DNA of 64,000 nt from the NCBI RefSeq assembly GCF_000023465.1, contig NC_014041.1, positions 4,207,501 through 4,271,500 of the forward strand. Reading direction: 5' to 3'. The notes under the pieces are model-generated. The model saw only the letters and a list, made by a program, of their open reading frames with translations. It had not been told where the DNA came from and searched no databases. The stretch comes from Zunongwangia profunda SM-A87. GTDB lineage: Bacteria; Bacteroidota; Bacteroidia; Flavobacteriales; Flavobacteriaceae. The position numbers were made by a program, and so were the translations under genes. Positions 36,642 to 46,561 of the stretch are shown here, one piece after another (positions within the stretch are counted from its first letter, which is position 1; each line of letters begins with the position of its first letter).

Positions 36642-37709
36642 TCAAGATGGTGTATATATCCTTCCTGATGCATGATCTTTACTTGCCCCGGTAACCAGGC
36701 TTAACACATTCACCTTTCCTTCTAACTTAAGTACGCCCAACAATCCGAAGATCAGTGCCTCCTTAAAATCTATAATTCTGTTTTCAGGGATCACGAATTC
36801 ACATTTAGAATATGCTTTAAACTTTTGGATTAAAAAATCATTAAAAGCACCACCGCCGGTAACCAGAACTTTTGCGTTTTCTCTGGGATCTAAAACTTTT
36901 GTTACTTGTTGGGCCACATGGATTACATACGTATGTAAAATATCCGGAATAGGGAGTTCTACAGAATTAAGTATCGGTAAAACTTCAGCTTTCACCCACT
37001 CGATACCTAATGATTTTGGAGGCTTAAGACTATAAAACTGAAGGTTATTTAATTGATGGAGTAATTCTTTATTCAGCACACCTCCTGCGGCTATTCTTCC
37101 TTTATCATCATATTCTTTACCTAGCTGTCTCGTATAGTGATTGAGGACAGTATTCACTGCGCAGATATCATAGGCCAGGATCTCATCACCTTGTTTTTCA
37201 GAAATATTTGCGAAACCTCCTAAATTTAAACAATAGCGATAATCGCTAAAAAGTATTTTATCACCAATAGGAACTAAAGGTGCTCCCTGTCCTCCAAGCG
37301 CTACATCCTGTACTCTAAAATCACAAACCACCCTTTGTTGAAGGTATTTAGAGATTTCAGGAAGGTTTCCTATTTGCAGTGTAAAGCCATTTTGTGGCTC
37401 ATGCTTGATGGTATGCCCATGTGAACAGACCGCATCTAAGCGCTGAATATTATTTTCAGCCACAAATTCCAAAATCACTTCTGCCAGATATTTAGTATAT
37501 TCTTTATTTAATTCCTGTAACTTATCATCTTCTAAATCGATAGCAGCATCTAATTTCTCGCGCCAGTTTTTGGAATAATCTACTGTCTGAGCTTCCAAAA
37601 TTTCAAAATTATAGTTATTTTCAACTGCAAAATGAATGTAGGCTAAATCGATCCCGTCTAGGGAAGTGCCAGACATTACTCCAATCACAAAATAGTCTGA
37701 TTTTTTCAT
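36642..37709 (-). CDS. anmK: Anhydro-N-acetylmuramic acid kinase
   Basis: AnmK phosphorylates and opens 1,6-anhydro-MurNAc during recycling of cell-wall material. The N-terminal VIGVMSGTSLDGIDLAYI, the DFRVQDVALGGQGAPLVPIGD segment and VLVTGGGAFNDFL are typical. Length of 355 residues is normal. It stands upstream of the Glu/Leu dehydrogenase on the same strand (55 bp gap) and divergent from the acyl-CoA dehydrogenase. Confidence 0.95.
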   Translation of the reverse strand: MKKSDYFVIGVMSGTSLDGIDLAYIHFAVENNYNFEILEAQTVDYSKNWREKLDAAIDLEDDKLQELNKEYTKYLAEVILEFVAENNIQRLDAVCSHGHTIKHEPQNGFTLQIGNLPEISKYLQQRVVCDFRVQDVALGGQGAPLVPIGDKILFSDYRYCLNLGGFANISEKQGDEILAYDICAVNTVLNHYTRQLGKEYDDKGRIAAGGVLNKELLHQLNNLQFYSLKPPKSLGIEWVKAEVLPILNSVELPIPDILHTYVIHVAQQVTKVLDPRENAKVLVTGGGAFNDFLIQKFKAYSKCEFVIPENRIIDFKEALIFGLLGVLKLEGKVNVLSLVTGASKDHASGRIYTPS

Positions 37710-37733
37710 ATTCTCAAAATTAACTAATATTTA

Positions 37734-37764
37734 TTGAATAATACATATTTAAAATTTATATTTG
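37734..37764 (+). promoter_or_regulatory. Candidate promoter of the acyl-CoA dehydrogenase gene
   Basis: TTG at 37734-37736 and TATATTTG at 37757-37764 are 20 bases apart. That fits the Bacteroidota promoter pattern TTG-N(17-23)-TAnnTTTG. The expected transcript start lies about 30 bases before the start codon. Confidence 0.5.
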
Positions 37765-37800
37765 GTAACAAAAATTACTTTTTTCTAAATTTATACATAA

Positions 37801-38943
37801 ATGAATTTCGAATTAACTGAAGAACATATCATGATTCGCGATGCTGCTCGCGATTTTGCAAAAACCGAATTATTACCCGGCGTTATTGAAAGGGATGAAA
37901 AACAAGAATTTCCCAAAGCCCAAGTTAAGAAAATGGGAGAACTTGGTTTTTTAGGAATGATGGCCTCACCAGAATATGGCGGCGGCGGGATGGATACCAT
38001 TAGCTATATTTTAGCTATGGAAGAAATTTCAAAAATCGATGCCTCCGCATCGGTAATCATGTCGGTTAACAACTCCTTAGTTTGCTGGGGGCTGGATACC
38101 TATGGTAACACAGACCAAAAAGAAAAATATTTATCTAAACTAACTACCGGAGAAAAACTGGGTGCGTTTTGTCTTTCTGAGCCTGAAGCAGGAAGCGATG
38201 CTACTTCTCAACGAACTACCGCAATCGATAAAGGAGATTATTACTTATTGAATGGCACCAAAAACTGGATCACTAACGGTGGTACAGCAGATTATTACCT
38301 GGTAATTGCGCAAACCGACAGGGAGAAGAAACATAATGGTATCAATGCCTTTATCGTAGAAAAAGGATGGGAAGGTTTTGAAGTTGGCCCAAAAGAAAAT
38401 AAACTGGGCATTAGAGGAAGCGACACCCATTCATTAAATTTTAATGATGTAAAAGTTCCCAAAGAAAACAGGATTGGTGAGGACGGTTTTGGATTTAAGT
38501 TTGCTATGAAAACCTTATCTGGAGGAAGAATTGGTATTGCTGCCCAGGCCTTGGGAATTGCATCCGGTGCTTTTGAACTTGCAAGGGATTATTCAAAACA
38601 ACGTAAAGCATTTGGTACAGAAATTAGCAACCACCAGGCCATTGCTTTTAAATTAGCCGATATGTATACGGCTATAGAAAGCTCCAGGCATTTGGTTATG
38701 AAGGCGGCCTGGGATAAAGATCAAAAACAAAATTATGATCTAAGCGGAGCTATGGCAAAATTAAGCGCCTCTCAAACTGCCATGGACGTTACGATCGAAG
38801 CTGTTCAAATTCATGGAGGGAATGGTTTTGTAAAAGAATACCACGTAGAGCGATTAATGCGTGATGCCAAAATCACTCAAATTTATGAAGGAACTTCAGA
38901 AATACAGAAAATCGTGATTTCCAGAAGTATATTGAAAAAATAA
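37801..38943 (+). CDS. Acyl-CoA dehydrogenase
   Basis: This 380-residue FAD enzyme introduces a double bond into an acyl-CoA in fatty acid or branched-chain amino acid breakdown. FAD and substrate motifs GAFCLSEPEAGSDA and WITNGGTADYYLV are present, and the catalytic base is Glu 363 in QIYEGTSEIQ. It is of the short/medium-chain (butyryl-CoA-like) type. It has its own promoter candidate and terminator. No etf genes are adjacent. Confidence 0.93.
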   Translation: MNFELTEEHIMIRDAARDFAKTELLPGVIERDEKQEFPKAQVKKMGELGFLGMMASPEYGGGGMDTISYILAMEEISKIDASASVIMSVNNSLVCWGLDTYGNTDQKEKYLSKLTTGEKLGAFCLSEPEAGSDATSQRTTAIDKGDYYLLNGTKNWITNGGTADYYLVIAQTDREKKHNGINAFIVEKGWEGFEVGPKENKLGIRGSDTHSLNFNDVKVPKENRIGEDGFGFKFAMKTLSGGRIGIAAQALGIASGAFELARDYSKQRKAFGTEISNHQAIAFKLADMYTAIESSRHLVMKAAWDKDQKQNYDLSGAMAKLSASQTAMDVTIEAVQIHGGNGFVKEYHVERLMRDAKITQIYEGTSEIQKIVISRSILKK

Positions 38944-38964
38944 GTTCGCAAAATACCCAAAATC

Positions 38965-38992
38965 AACTCGCTAAATCCTGGCGAGTTTTTTT
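38965..38992 (+). terminator. Rho-independent terminator of the acyl-CoA dehydrogenase gene
   Basis: AACTCGC at 38965-38971 pairs with GCGAGTT at 38981-38987 across a 9-base loop, followed by a run of T. Confidence 0.85.
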
Positions 38993-39140
38993 ATATTAAA
39001 ATCCGATATTTTTCATTGCGAAATTCGGAAATAACCGCCTCATTTATTAAATGATTAATAAAAATTAAGACTTTATTTAGTTTTGATGAATTTAATAAGC
39101 TCTTTCTTATTATTACCTTCAAATTCTTTATTAATTTAGA

Positions 39141-39148
39141 TATTTTTG
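39141..39148 (+). promoter_or_regulatory. Probable -7 element ahead of gltB
   Basis: TATTTTTG fits TAnnTTTG, 27 bases before the gltB start codon. The -33 element is not evident. Confidence 0.4.
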
Positions 39149-39174
39149 TAGTAATAATATAAGAAAGATAGGTT

Positions 39175-42100
39175 ATGAGACCAAAAGAGCAGGGGCTTTA
39201 CTTGCCTGAATTTGAGAGAGATAATTGCGGCGCGGGATTTATTTGTAACTTAAAAGGTAAGCGCACAAACGACATCATCCATAAAGCTTTGGATATTTTA
39301 ATACGATTAGAACATCGTGGAGCTGTAAGTGCTGATGGAAAAACCGGAGATGGTGCCGGAATTTTGATTGAAATTCCACACAATTTCTTTAAAAAAGTTT
39401 GTGATTTTGATTTACCTGAATTTGGAGAATATGCAGCTGGAATGGTTTTCCTTCCTCGATCTAAGAATCAATTAAATATCTGTAAAGAGATTTTTGAGGA
39501 AGAAATTATTAATCAGGGATTAAATATAATTGGCTGGAGACAAGTACCGGTCGATAAATCATGTTTAGGAAGTATTGCTTCTTTAAGCGAACCTAATGTT
39601 GAGCAAATTTTTATTGGTAAAGACGAAGATACCTGTGACGAAGTTTTTAGAGCAAAACTTTTTGCTGCTCGCAAAATTGCAGAACATAAAATCTATAGTT
39701 CTAATTTAGGAGAAGCAGAGTATTTTTACCTTCCTAGCTTATCTACAAAGACTATTATTTATAAAGGATTATTGATGCCACAGGACATCAATATTTACTA
39801 TACAGATTTAAATGATCCAGATCTTGTAACTAAACTGGCTTTAGTACACCAACGTTTCTCTACCAATACTTTTCCTACCTGGGATTTAGCACAACCATTT
39901 AGATATATGTGCCATAATGGAGAGATCAACACTTTAAGAGGTAACCTTAGCCGAATGAAAGCGAGGGAAGAACTTTTTGAAAGTGAGATTTTTGGAGAAG
40001 ACATCAAAAAAATCGTACCGGTTACCTTAGAAGGAAAATCAGATTCTGCTTCTATGGATATGGTTTTGGAAATGCTGTTACAAACCGGCCGTTCTTTACC
40101 TGAAGCTATTATGATGATGGTGCCTGAAGCCTGGGAGAAAAACCCTTCGATGGGCGATAGCAAAAAAGCCTTTTATGAATATAATGCCTGTATCATGGAG
40201 CCATGGGACGGCCCTGCTTCTATTCCTTTTACAGACGGGCAGTACATTGGTGCTTTGCTAGACCGTAATGGTCTAAGACCGTCGCGCTATACCGTTACAA
40301 AAGATGGTTATGTAATCATGTCTTCTGAAACCGGGGTTGTAGATGTAAAACCTGAAAATGTAGAATTACATGGGCGTCTGGAACCAGGAAAGATGTTCCT
40401 GGTAGATATGGTTGAAGGCCGAATTGTAGGCGACGAAGAAGTTAAGGAACAGATTGTATCTAAACGCCCTTACAGAAAATGGCTGAATAAAAATTTACTT
40501 CCGTTAGCTGATGTTCCTTATACCGGGAATAAAACTCCCGTAGAACCCGTAGATTTTAAAACGAGACAAAAAGTTTTTGGGTACACGATAGAAGACATCA
40601 AAACCATTATCAGCCCTATGGCTACAGGCGGAAAGGAAGCTATAGGATCTATGGGAACAGATACGCCATTAGCAGTTCTTTCAGATAAACCACAATTACT
40701 CTTTAATTACTTTAAACAGCTTTTCGCGCAGGTAACCAATCCTCCATTAGATGGAATTAGGGAAGAGATTGTAACTGATATTAGTTTATCTATTGGGGAA
40801 GACAAAAATATATTTGACATTACCCCAGAGCATGCGCAGAAGCTTAGAATCCAGAATCCGGTAATTTCTAATGAAGATCTTGATAAAATAAAATATATAG
40901 ACCATCCCGATTTTCGTGCAAAATCAATCTCTATATTATACGAAATTGAAAAAGGATTAAATGGTCTTGAAGAGCGACTTGAACAAATTGTTCTGGAAAT
41001 TAAAAAAGCGGTTGATGAAAATAGAAATATCATTATTCTGTCCGATAGAAATGTGAGCGATAAGCTTGCTCCTATTCCTTCGCTCTTAGCTTGCTCTTTT
41101 GTTCATCATGAACTTAAAAAACACAAAAGAAGATCCTCTTTTGGTATTGTTATCGAATCTGCAGAACCAAGGGAACCTCATCATTTCGCCTTATTATTCG
41201 GTTATGGTGCTAGTGCCATAAACCCTTACATGGTAAACGAAATCATTTACCAACTTTCTAAAGAAGGTGAAATTGAGGAACAAGAACCAGATGTAGCGAT
41301 TAAAAACTTCAATAAAGCCATAGGAAAAGGAATTGTAAAAATCATGAATAAGATTGGCATTTCTACTTTACATTCTTATCGTGGTTCACAGATATTTGAA
41401 ATTCTTGGTTTAAATAAAAAATTCACCAATAAATATTTCACGAATACACCTTCCAGAATTGAAGGAATCGGACTTTATGAAATTGAAAAAGAAATCCAGA
41501 AACGATATAAGCGCGCTTTTACACCGCCAGAGACCGAAACAGGTTTAGATCTTGAGATTGGTGGTGACTATCGTTGGAGAAGAAATGGGGAACGCCATAT
41601 GCTCAATCCTGCTTCAGTAGCAAAGCTACAGCAAGCAGTGAAACAAAATAGTTATAAAACCTATAAGGAATACTCAAACTTCATCAACGATCAAACCAAA
41701 AACCTGATGACGATTCGAGGTATGTTTAAGTTTAAACAGCTTAATCCTATTTCTATCGATGAAGTTGAACCATGGACAGAGATCGTAAAAAGATTTAAAA
41801 CTGGCGCAATGTCTTTTGGTTCGATAAGTAAAGAAGCTCATGAGAACCTTGCCATCGCGATGAACCGGTTACAGGGAAAAAGTAATAGTGGGGAAGGTGG
41901 TGAAGATGCAAATCGTTTTACCAGAGATGCTAATGGAAATTGGAGAAACAGTGCTATTAAACAGGTTGCCTCAGGTCGTTTTGGCGTATCGATAAATTAC
42001 CTTTCTAACGCAAAAGAGATTCAGATTAAAATGGCGCAGGGGGCTAAGCCTGGTGAAGGTGGACAGTTACCCGGTCCAAAAGTAAATCCAGCTATAGCAA

Positions 42101-43698
42101 AAACAAGAAATTCTACCGCTTATGTAGGATTGATTTCTCCTCCTCCACATCACGATATTTATTCTATCGAAGATTTAGCTCAGCTAATTTTTGATTTAAA
42201 AAATGCAAATAGAGAAGCAAGAATCAACGTAAAACTTGTTTCAAAAGTTGGCGTAGGAACCATTGCTGCCGGTGTTGCAAAAGCAAAAGCTGATGTAGTG
42301 CTGGTCTCTGGTTATGATGGAGGTACAGGTGCCGCTGCTTTAACTTCGTTAAGACATGCCGGCTTACCTTGGGAACTTGGTATTGCCGAAGTACAACAAA
42401 CCTTGTTACTTAACAATTTAAGGAGCAGAATTACAGTGGAATGTGACGGACAATTAAAAACAGGCCGTGACGTTGCTATTGCCTGTCTATTAGGTGCCGA
42501 AGAGTTTGGCTTCTCCACAGCTCCGTTAGTAGCTTCCGGATGTATCATGATGCGCGCCTGTCACTTAAACACCTGCCCGGTTGGAATTGCCACTCAGGAT
42601 CCAGAATTAAGAAAAAACTTTAAAGGCACCCCGGAAAATGTAATTAATTTCATGTATTTCGTAGCACAGGAACTTCGTGAAATCATGGCCAGTCTTGGAT
42701 TTAGAACACTTAACGAAATGGTGGGACAAAGCCAAAAATTAGATATGGATCATGCGATAGAGCATTATAAAGCTCAGGGAATAGACCTATCTAATATTCT
42801 TTACAAGCCAAATATTGATAAAGATCTTCCGCTTTATAAAACACAGGATCAAAACCATGGTTTAGACAATGTCCTTGATTTTGATATTCTTAGGAAAGCG
42901 CATCCTGCTATCTATCGTAAAGAAAAAATGAGTCTGGATTTCAATATTTCTAATATAAATAGAACTACCGGCGCTATTTTAAGTAATGAGATTTCTAAAA
43001 TTCATGGTGAAGCCGGTCTTCCGGAACATACTTTAGAACTTAATTTCAAAGGTTCTGCCGGACAAAGTTTTGGGGCTTTCGCTACTCGCGGACTTACCCT
43101 GAATGTTACTGGGAATACAAATGACTACTTCGGAAAAGGGCTAAGTGGTGCTACGCTTACTGTAAAAAAACCGGAAGAAGCTACTTTTAAATCTCATGAA
43201 AATGTCATCATAGGAAATGTTGCTCTATACGGCGCTATTAATGGTGAAGCCTACATCAATGGAATTGGAGGTGAGCGTTTTTGCGTAAGAAACTCTGGTG
43301 CTAAAGCAGTAATTGAAGGTATAGGAGATCATGGATGTGAATACATGACCGGTGGTAGAGCAGTAATATTAGGTAAAATAGGACGTAATTTTGCAGCCGG
43401 TATGAGTGGCGGAATTGCATATATCTACAACCCAGATAACAATTTAGATAACAACAATTTTAATATGGAGATGATCGAATTAGAGCATGTATCTAATGAC
43501 GATGCTACAGAATTAAAAGAATTAATACAAAATCACTACTATCACACCGATAGTGAAGTTGCAGGCCACATTTTAGAAAATTGGGAGGAAAACCTTTCCA
43601 AATTCATCAGGGTAATGCCTATTGAATACAAAAAAGCATTACAACGAATGGAAGAAGAAAAAAAGAAAGAAGAAAACCTGGAACTTAAAACGGCGTAA
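39175..43698 (+). CDS. gltB: Glutamate synthase, large subunit
   Basis: GltB makes glutamate from glutamine and 2-oxoglutarate. This 1507-residue protein has a glutamine amidotransferase domain whose nucleophile is Cys 18 (ERDNCGAGF), exposed when the short propeptide is removed. FMN/Fe-S synthase motifs GEGGEDANRF, AKPGEGGQLPG and CHLNTCPVGIATQDP follow, then a C-terminal beta-helix (GDHGCEYMTGGRAVILG). It is full length and followed 2 bp later by gltD. Confidence 0.97.
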   Translation: MRPKEQGLYLPEFERDNCGAGFICNLKGKRTNDIIHKALDILIRLEHRGAVSADGKTGDGAGILIEIPHNFFKKVCDFDLPEFGEYAAGMVFLPRSKNQLNICKEIFEEEIINQGLNIIGWRQVPVDKSCLGSIASLSEPNVEQIFIGKDEDTCDEVFRAKLFAARKIAEHKIYSSNLGEAEYFYLPSLSTKTIIYKGLLMPQDINIYYTDLNDPDLVTKLALVHQRFSTNTFPTWDLAQPFRYMCHNGEINTLRGNLSRMKAREELFESEIFGEDIKKIVPVTLEGKSDSASMDMVLEMLLQTGRSLPEAIMMMVPEAWEKNPSMGDSKKAFYEYNACIMEPWDGPASIPFTDGQYIGALLDRNGLRPSRYTVTKDGYVIMSSETGVVDVKPENVELHGRLEPGKMFLVDMVEGRIVGDEEVKEQIVSKRPYRKWLNKNLLPLADVPYTGNKTPVEPVDFKTRQKVFGYTIEDIKTIISPMATGGKEAIGSMGTDTPLAVLSDKPQLLFNYFKQLFAQVTNPPLDGIREEIVTDISLSIGEDKNIFDITPEHAQKLRIQNPVISNEDLDKIKYIDHPDFRAKSISILYEIEKGLNGLEERLEQIVLEIKKAVDENRNIIILSDRNVSDKLAPIPSLLACSFVHHELKKHKRRSSFGIVIESAEPREPHHFALLFGYGASAINPYMVNEIIYQLSKEGEIEEQEPDVAIKNFNKAIGKGIVKIMNKIGISTLHSYRGSQIFEILGLNKKFTNKYFTNTPSRIEGIGLYEIEKEIQKRYKRAFTPPETETGLDLEIGGDYRWRRNGERHMLNPASVAKLQQAVKQNSYKTYKEYSNFINDQTKNLMTIRGMFKFKQLNPISIDEVEPWTEIVKRFKTGAMSFGSISKEAHENLAIAMNRLQGKSNSGEGGEDANRFTRDANGNWRNSAIKQVASGRFGVSINYLSNAKEIQIKMAQGAKPGEGGQLPGPKVNPAIAKTRNSTAYVGLISPPPHHDIYSIEDLAQLIFDLKNANREARINVKLVSKVGVGTIAAGVAKAKADVVLVSGYDGGTGAAALTSLRHAGLPWELGIAEVQQTLLLNNLRSRITVECDGQLKTGRDVAIACLLGAEEFGFSTAPLVASGCIMMRACHLNTCPVGIATQDPELRKNFKGTPENVINFMYFVAQELREIMASLGFRTLNEMVGQSQKLDMDHAIEHYKAQGIDLSNILYKPNIDKDLPLYKTQDQNHGLDNVLDFDILRKAHPAIYRKEKMSLDFNISNINRTTGAILSNEISKIHGEAGLPEHTLELNFKGSAGQSFGAFATRGLTLNVTGNTNDYFGKGLSGATLTVKKPEEATFKSHENVIIGNVALYGAINGEAYINGIGGERFCVRNSGAKAVIEGIGDHGCEYMTGGRAVILGKIGRNFAAGMSGGIAYIYNPDNNLDNNNFNMEMIELEHVSNDDATELKELIQNHYYHTDSEVAGHILENWEENLSKFIRVMPIEYKKALQRMEEEKKKEENLELKTA

Positions 43699-43700
43699 TA

Positions 43701-45164
43701 ATGGGAAAACTTAGAGGATTTTTAGAATACGAAAGAAAAGAAGAAACTACAGAAGCCGTAGAGCTAAGAGTAAAAAATTATAAAGAATTTACAAAAGAAT
43801 TAGATACTGAAGAACTGAATCATCAGGGAGCTCGATGTATGGATTGCGGGATCCCATTCTGCCACAGTGGATGCCCACTTGGTAACTTAATTCCTGATTT
43901 TAACCATGCCGTTTACCAAAACGATTGGAAAAAGGCTTTACAGATTTTACATTCAACAAACAATTTTCCTGAATTTACAGGTCGCTTATGCCCTGCTCCA
44001 TGCGAATCTGCATGCGTACTTGGAATCATAGAACCTCCGGTTTCTATAGAACTTATTGAGAAATATATCGTAGAACGAGGCTTTAAAGAAGGTTGGATTG
44101 TACCTAATCCACCAAAAAACCGAACTGGTAAAAAAGTGGCCGTTGTAGGTTCAGGTCCGGCGGGAATGGCTGCAGCACAACAATTAAATCGTGCTGGCCA
44201 CGAGGTGACTTTGTTCGAAAGAGATGCGAAATTAGGCGGACTGCTTCGTTATGGTATCCCCGACTTTAAACTGGATAAATCTGTAATCGACCGCCGACTT
44301 AAGATCATGGAAGATGAAGGCATCACATTTAAGCCTAACACCCATGTAGGTGATAATTATGATGTAGAAGAATTAAAAGCATTTGATGCTGTAGTACTTA
44401 CCGGAGGCGCTACACAACGCAGAGGATTACCTATTCCGGGAGCCGATGCTAAAGGTGTGGTTCAGGCTATGGAATTCCTTAAAAATAACAACCAGGTTGT
44501 AGATAACCTAAAAGAATTGTCTCCCGAGTTATCTGCCGAAGGGAAAAATGTAATTGTTATTGGGGGTGGTGATACAGGATCTGACTGTGTGGGTACTTCG
44601 AATCGCCATGGTGCAAAATCGGTAACGAATTTTGAGATAATGCCAATGCCATCAAACAGTAGAACCAACCAAAATCCTTGGCCTTATTGGCCATTTACAC
44701 TAAAAACCAGTAGTTCTCATGAGGAGGGTGTAAATAGGAATTGGAGTATTAGCACCAAGGAATTCATTAAAGATAAAGATGGCAACTTAAAAGGCCTTAA
44801 AACTGTCGAAATTGAATGGGTTAAAGGTAAAAAAGGTGAACGTCCACAACTTAAAGAAGTGGAAGGAAGTGAAAAAGAATGGCCTTGTGAACTCGCTTTG
44901 CTTGCCTTAGGTTTTACAGGACCCGAAGCTAGTTTAAGTCAGCAATTAGGATTGGACTTAGACAATAGAACCAACATAAAAGCTGATAATGACTATCAAA
45001 CTAACATCCCTCATATTTTTGCTGCCGGGGATATGCGTCGTGGTCAATCTTTGATTGTTTGGGCAATCTCAGAAGGGCGTGAAGCAGCTTATCATGCTGA
45101 TAAATACCTAATGGGAGAAAGCAAACTCCCAACCAAAGGTAATGGTGATTTACCCGCTGCTTAA
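43701..45164 (+). CDS. gltD: Glutamate synthase, small subunit
   Basis: GltD carries electrons from NAD(P)H via FAD and Fe-S clusters to GltB. The N-terminal cysteine motifs CMDCGIPFCHSGCPLGN and CPAPCESACV bind Fe-S clusters, and VVGSGPAGMAAAQQL and IGGGDTGSDCVG are the nucleotide sites. At 487 residues it is full length. The 2-bp spacing from gltB indicates translational coupling, and a terminator ends the operon. Confidence 0.97.
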   Translation: MGKLRGFLEYERKEETTEAVELRVKNYKEFTKELDTEELNHQGARCMDCGIPFCHSGCPLGNLIPDFNHAVYQNDWKKALQILHSTNNFPEFTGRLCPAPCESACVLGIIEPPVSIELIEKYIVERGFKEGWIVPNPPKNRTGKKVAVVGSGPAGMAAAQQLNRAGHEVTLFERDAKLGGLLRYGIPDFKLDKSVIDRRLKIMEDEGITFKPNTHVGDNYDVEELKAFDAVVLTGGATQRRGLPIPGADAKGVVQAMEFLKNNNQVVDNLKELSPELSAEGKNVIVIGGGDTGSDCVGTSNRHGAKSVTNFEIMPMPSNSRTNQNPWPYWPFTLKTSSSHEEGVNRNWSISTKEFIKDKDGNLKGLKTVEIEWVKGKKGERPQLKEVEGSEKEWPCELALLALGFTGPEASLSQQLGLDLDNRTNIKADNDYQTNIPHIFAAGDMRRGQSLIVWAISEGREAAYHADKYLMGESKLPTKGNGDLPAA

Positions 45165-45190
45165 AATTTAAAAAATAATAATTCACAAAT

Positions 45191-45223
45191 AAGCCACTCT
45201 GTTTTATATAGAGTGGCTTTATT
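45191..45223 (+). terminator. Rho-independent terminator of gltBD
   Basis: AAGCCACTCT at 45191-45200 pairs with AGAGTGGCTT at 45210-45219, followed by a T-rich tail. Confidence 0.88.
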
Positions 45224-45239
45224 TTATGGATTACAACTC

Positions 45240-45629
45240 TTATTTTACTAGCGTGGCTTCTAACTCAATTTTTAAGGTTTCAAAAAGACTTTTCACTTCA
45301 AATACCGTACTTGCTTGTTGAATGTGATGTTTATTGATCCATTGCTCGAAAAGATCAAAACATTCAAAAAACTCTTCAGAGGCGGTGGTATATATGTTTA
45401 AACGCACGATATTTCTACATTCATATCCTGCTTCTGCTATAATTTTCTCCAGATTTTGAATCGATTGCAAGAGTTGAGATTTCATATTGCCCGTACTCGA
45501 ATTGCCATTTTCATCAATGGCTGTTTGCCCAGCTATGTAAAGCGTGGCTTCAGCCTTTTTTACTTCTACAGCTTGTACATAACTTCTTTTCTTCTGCCAT
45601 TCCCAGGGATTGATTACTCGTTTTTCCAT
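45240..45629 (-). CDS. RidA/Rid-family protein lacking the usual arginine
   Basis: This 129-residue protein has the YjgF/RidA fold: LYIAGQTAIDENGN near residue 31, NLEKIIAEAGY, and STVFEV near the end. Active RidA enamine/imine deaminases have an arginine just before the STV segment; here the sequence is QQASTV, so that arginine is missing. It is therefore probably a Rid subfamily without classical RidA activity. It converges with gltD and marks the start of the accessory region. No operon partner. Confidence 0.75.
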   Translation of the reverse strand: MEKRVINPWEWQKKRSYVQAVEVKKAEATLYIAGQTAIDENGNSSTGNMKSQLLQSIQNLEKIIAEAGYECRNIVRLNIYTTASEEFFECFDLFEQWINKHHIQQASTVFEVKSLFETLKIELEATLVK

Positions 45630-45744
45630 TGCATTTCATTTTTATGCTACTTTATAAGTTGCGATGATTATTAAAAATTCTTTGGCAAAGATGTAAAGTA
45701 CCCGTTTCCTAAGTTGTGACATACCTCACAATTATTAGGAGGTA

Positions 45745-46311
45745 CTAGAAGGAAAACCTACTAAGAGTTTCGCGGGAAACGCCCAAATAAGAAGCTAAAA
45801 TCGTTTTGGGCACTCGCTGAAGCAATAAAGGCTGCTGTTGAAGTAATTGTTCATAGCGCTCCTGTGCATTAGCGGTAAGAAAGGATAGAATACGATTTTG
45901 GGCAGCACAATGTCCGGCGTTTGACTTCTCTAAAAAGAAATAGCTCATTTTAGGCATTTCAGTCACCAGCTTTTGATAATTTTTAAAACTTAAGGAAAAT
46001 ACGATGGTGTCCTCTATACATTGCAACGACATTTTAGCGGAAGTTTGCGAAAAATATGCTGAAAAATCACTTTCCCACCACTCTTCCATGGCAAATGAAA
46101 CCAGGTGTGGCTTTCCGTTTTTATCGGTATAGACTAATTTCAAAAGTCCCTTGATGATAAAATAGCAATCATTCACCCGGGATCCTGCTTGAATAATTGA
46201 CTCCTTTTTCTTAAACTTTTCGGTCCTAAAATGGGATAGCACATACGTAATTTCATCTTCGCTAAGCGTAATGGATTTTTCTATATGGCTTACTAATATT
46301 TGCTCCATCAA
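45745..46311 (-). CDS. Crp/Fnr family transcriptional regulator
   Basis: The 188-residue protein has an N-terminal cyclic-nucleotide-binding fold (KKESIIQAGSRVNDCYFIIKGLLKLVY) and a short C-terminal helix-turn-helix (TILASYLGVSRETLSRF). It ends right after the recognition helix, as do many small Bacteroidota Crp-like regulators, so I do not treat it as truncated. No Fe-S-type cysteine cluster is visible, and the ligand is unknown. The nearest possible target is the convergently or divergently placed RidA-like gene downstream. Confidence 0.85.
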   Translation of the reverse strand: MMEQILVSHIEKSITLSEDEITYVLSHFRTEKFKKKESIIQAGSRVNDCYFIIKGLLKLVYTDKNGKPHLVSFAMEEWWESDFSAYFSQTSAKMSLQCIEDTIVFSLSFKNYQKLVTEMPKMSYFFLEKSNAGHCAAQNRILSFLTANAQERYEQLLQQQPLLLQRVPKTILASYLGVSRETLSRFSF

Positions 46312-46561
46312 TAATTTTTCTTATACAGTACAATCCAAGCAATACAAGCCTTTCTTATAACTCTTAGAAGCTATTTTGTTTCTATAATGTGAAACACCTA
46401 TCTATCACTACCGTTCTTGTATTAAACCTAACTAAAAAGAGCTACTAAATTTTCAGATTGACACCGTGCTGATGCCTAAATCCTATTTTCTATACCTACC
46501 AAATGATAACATTTTTAGATATTGTTGATTAAGAAAGAAGATCGAAAAGCCTATAGCATCA

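Noticed and set aside
45745..46311. Crp/Fnr gene suspected of truncation
   Set aside because: The end just after SRETLSRF looked short, but many small Bacteroidota Crp-like proteins end right after the recognition helix.
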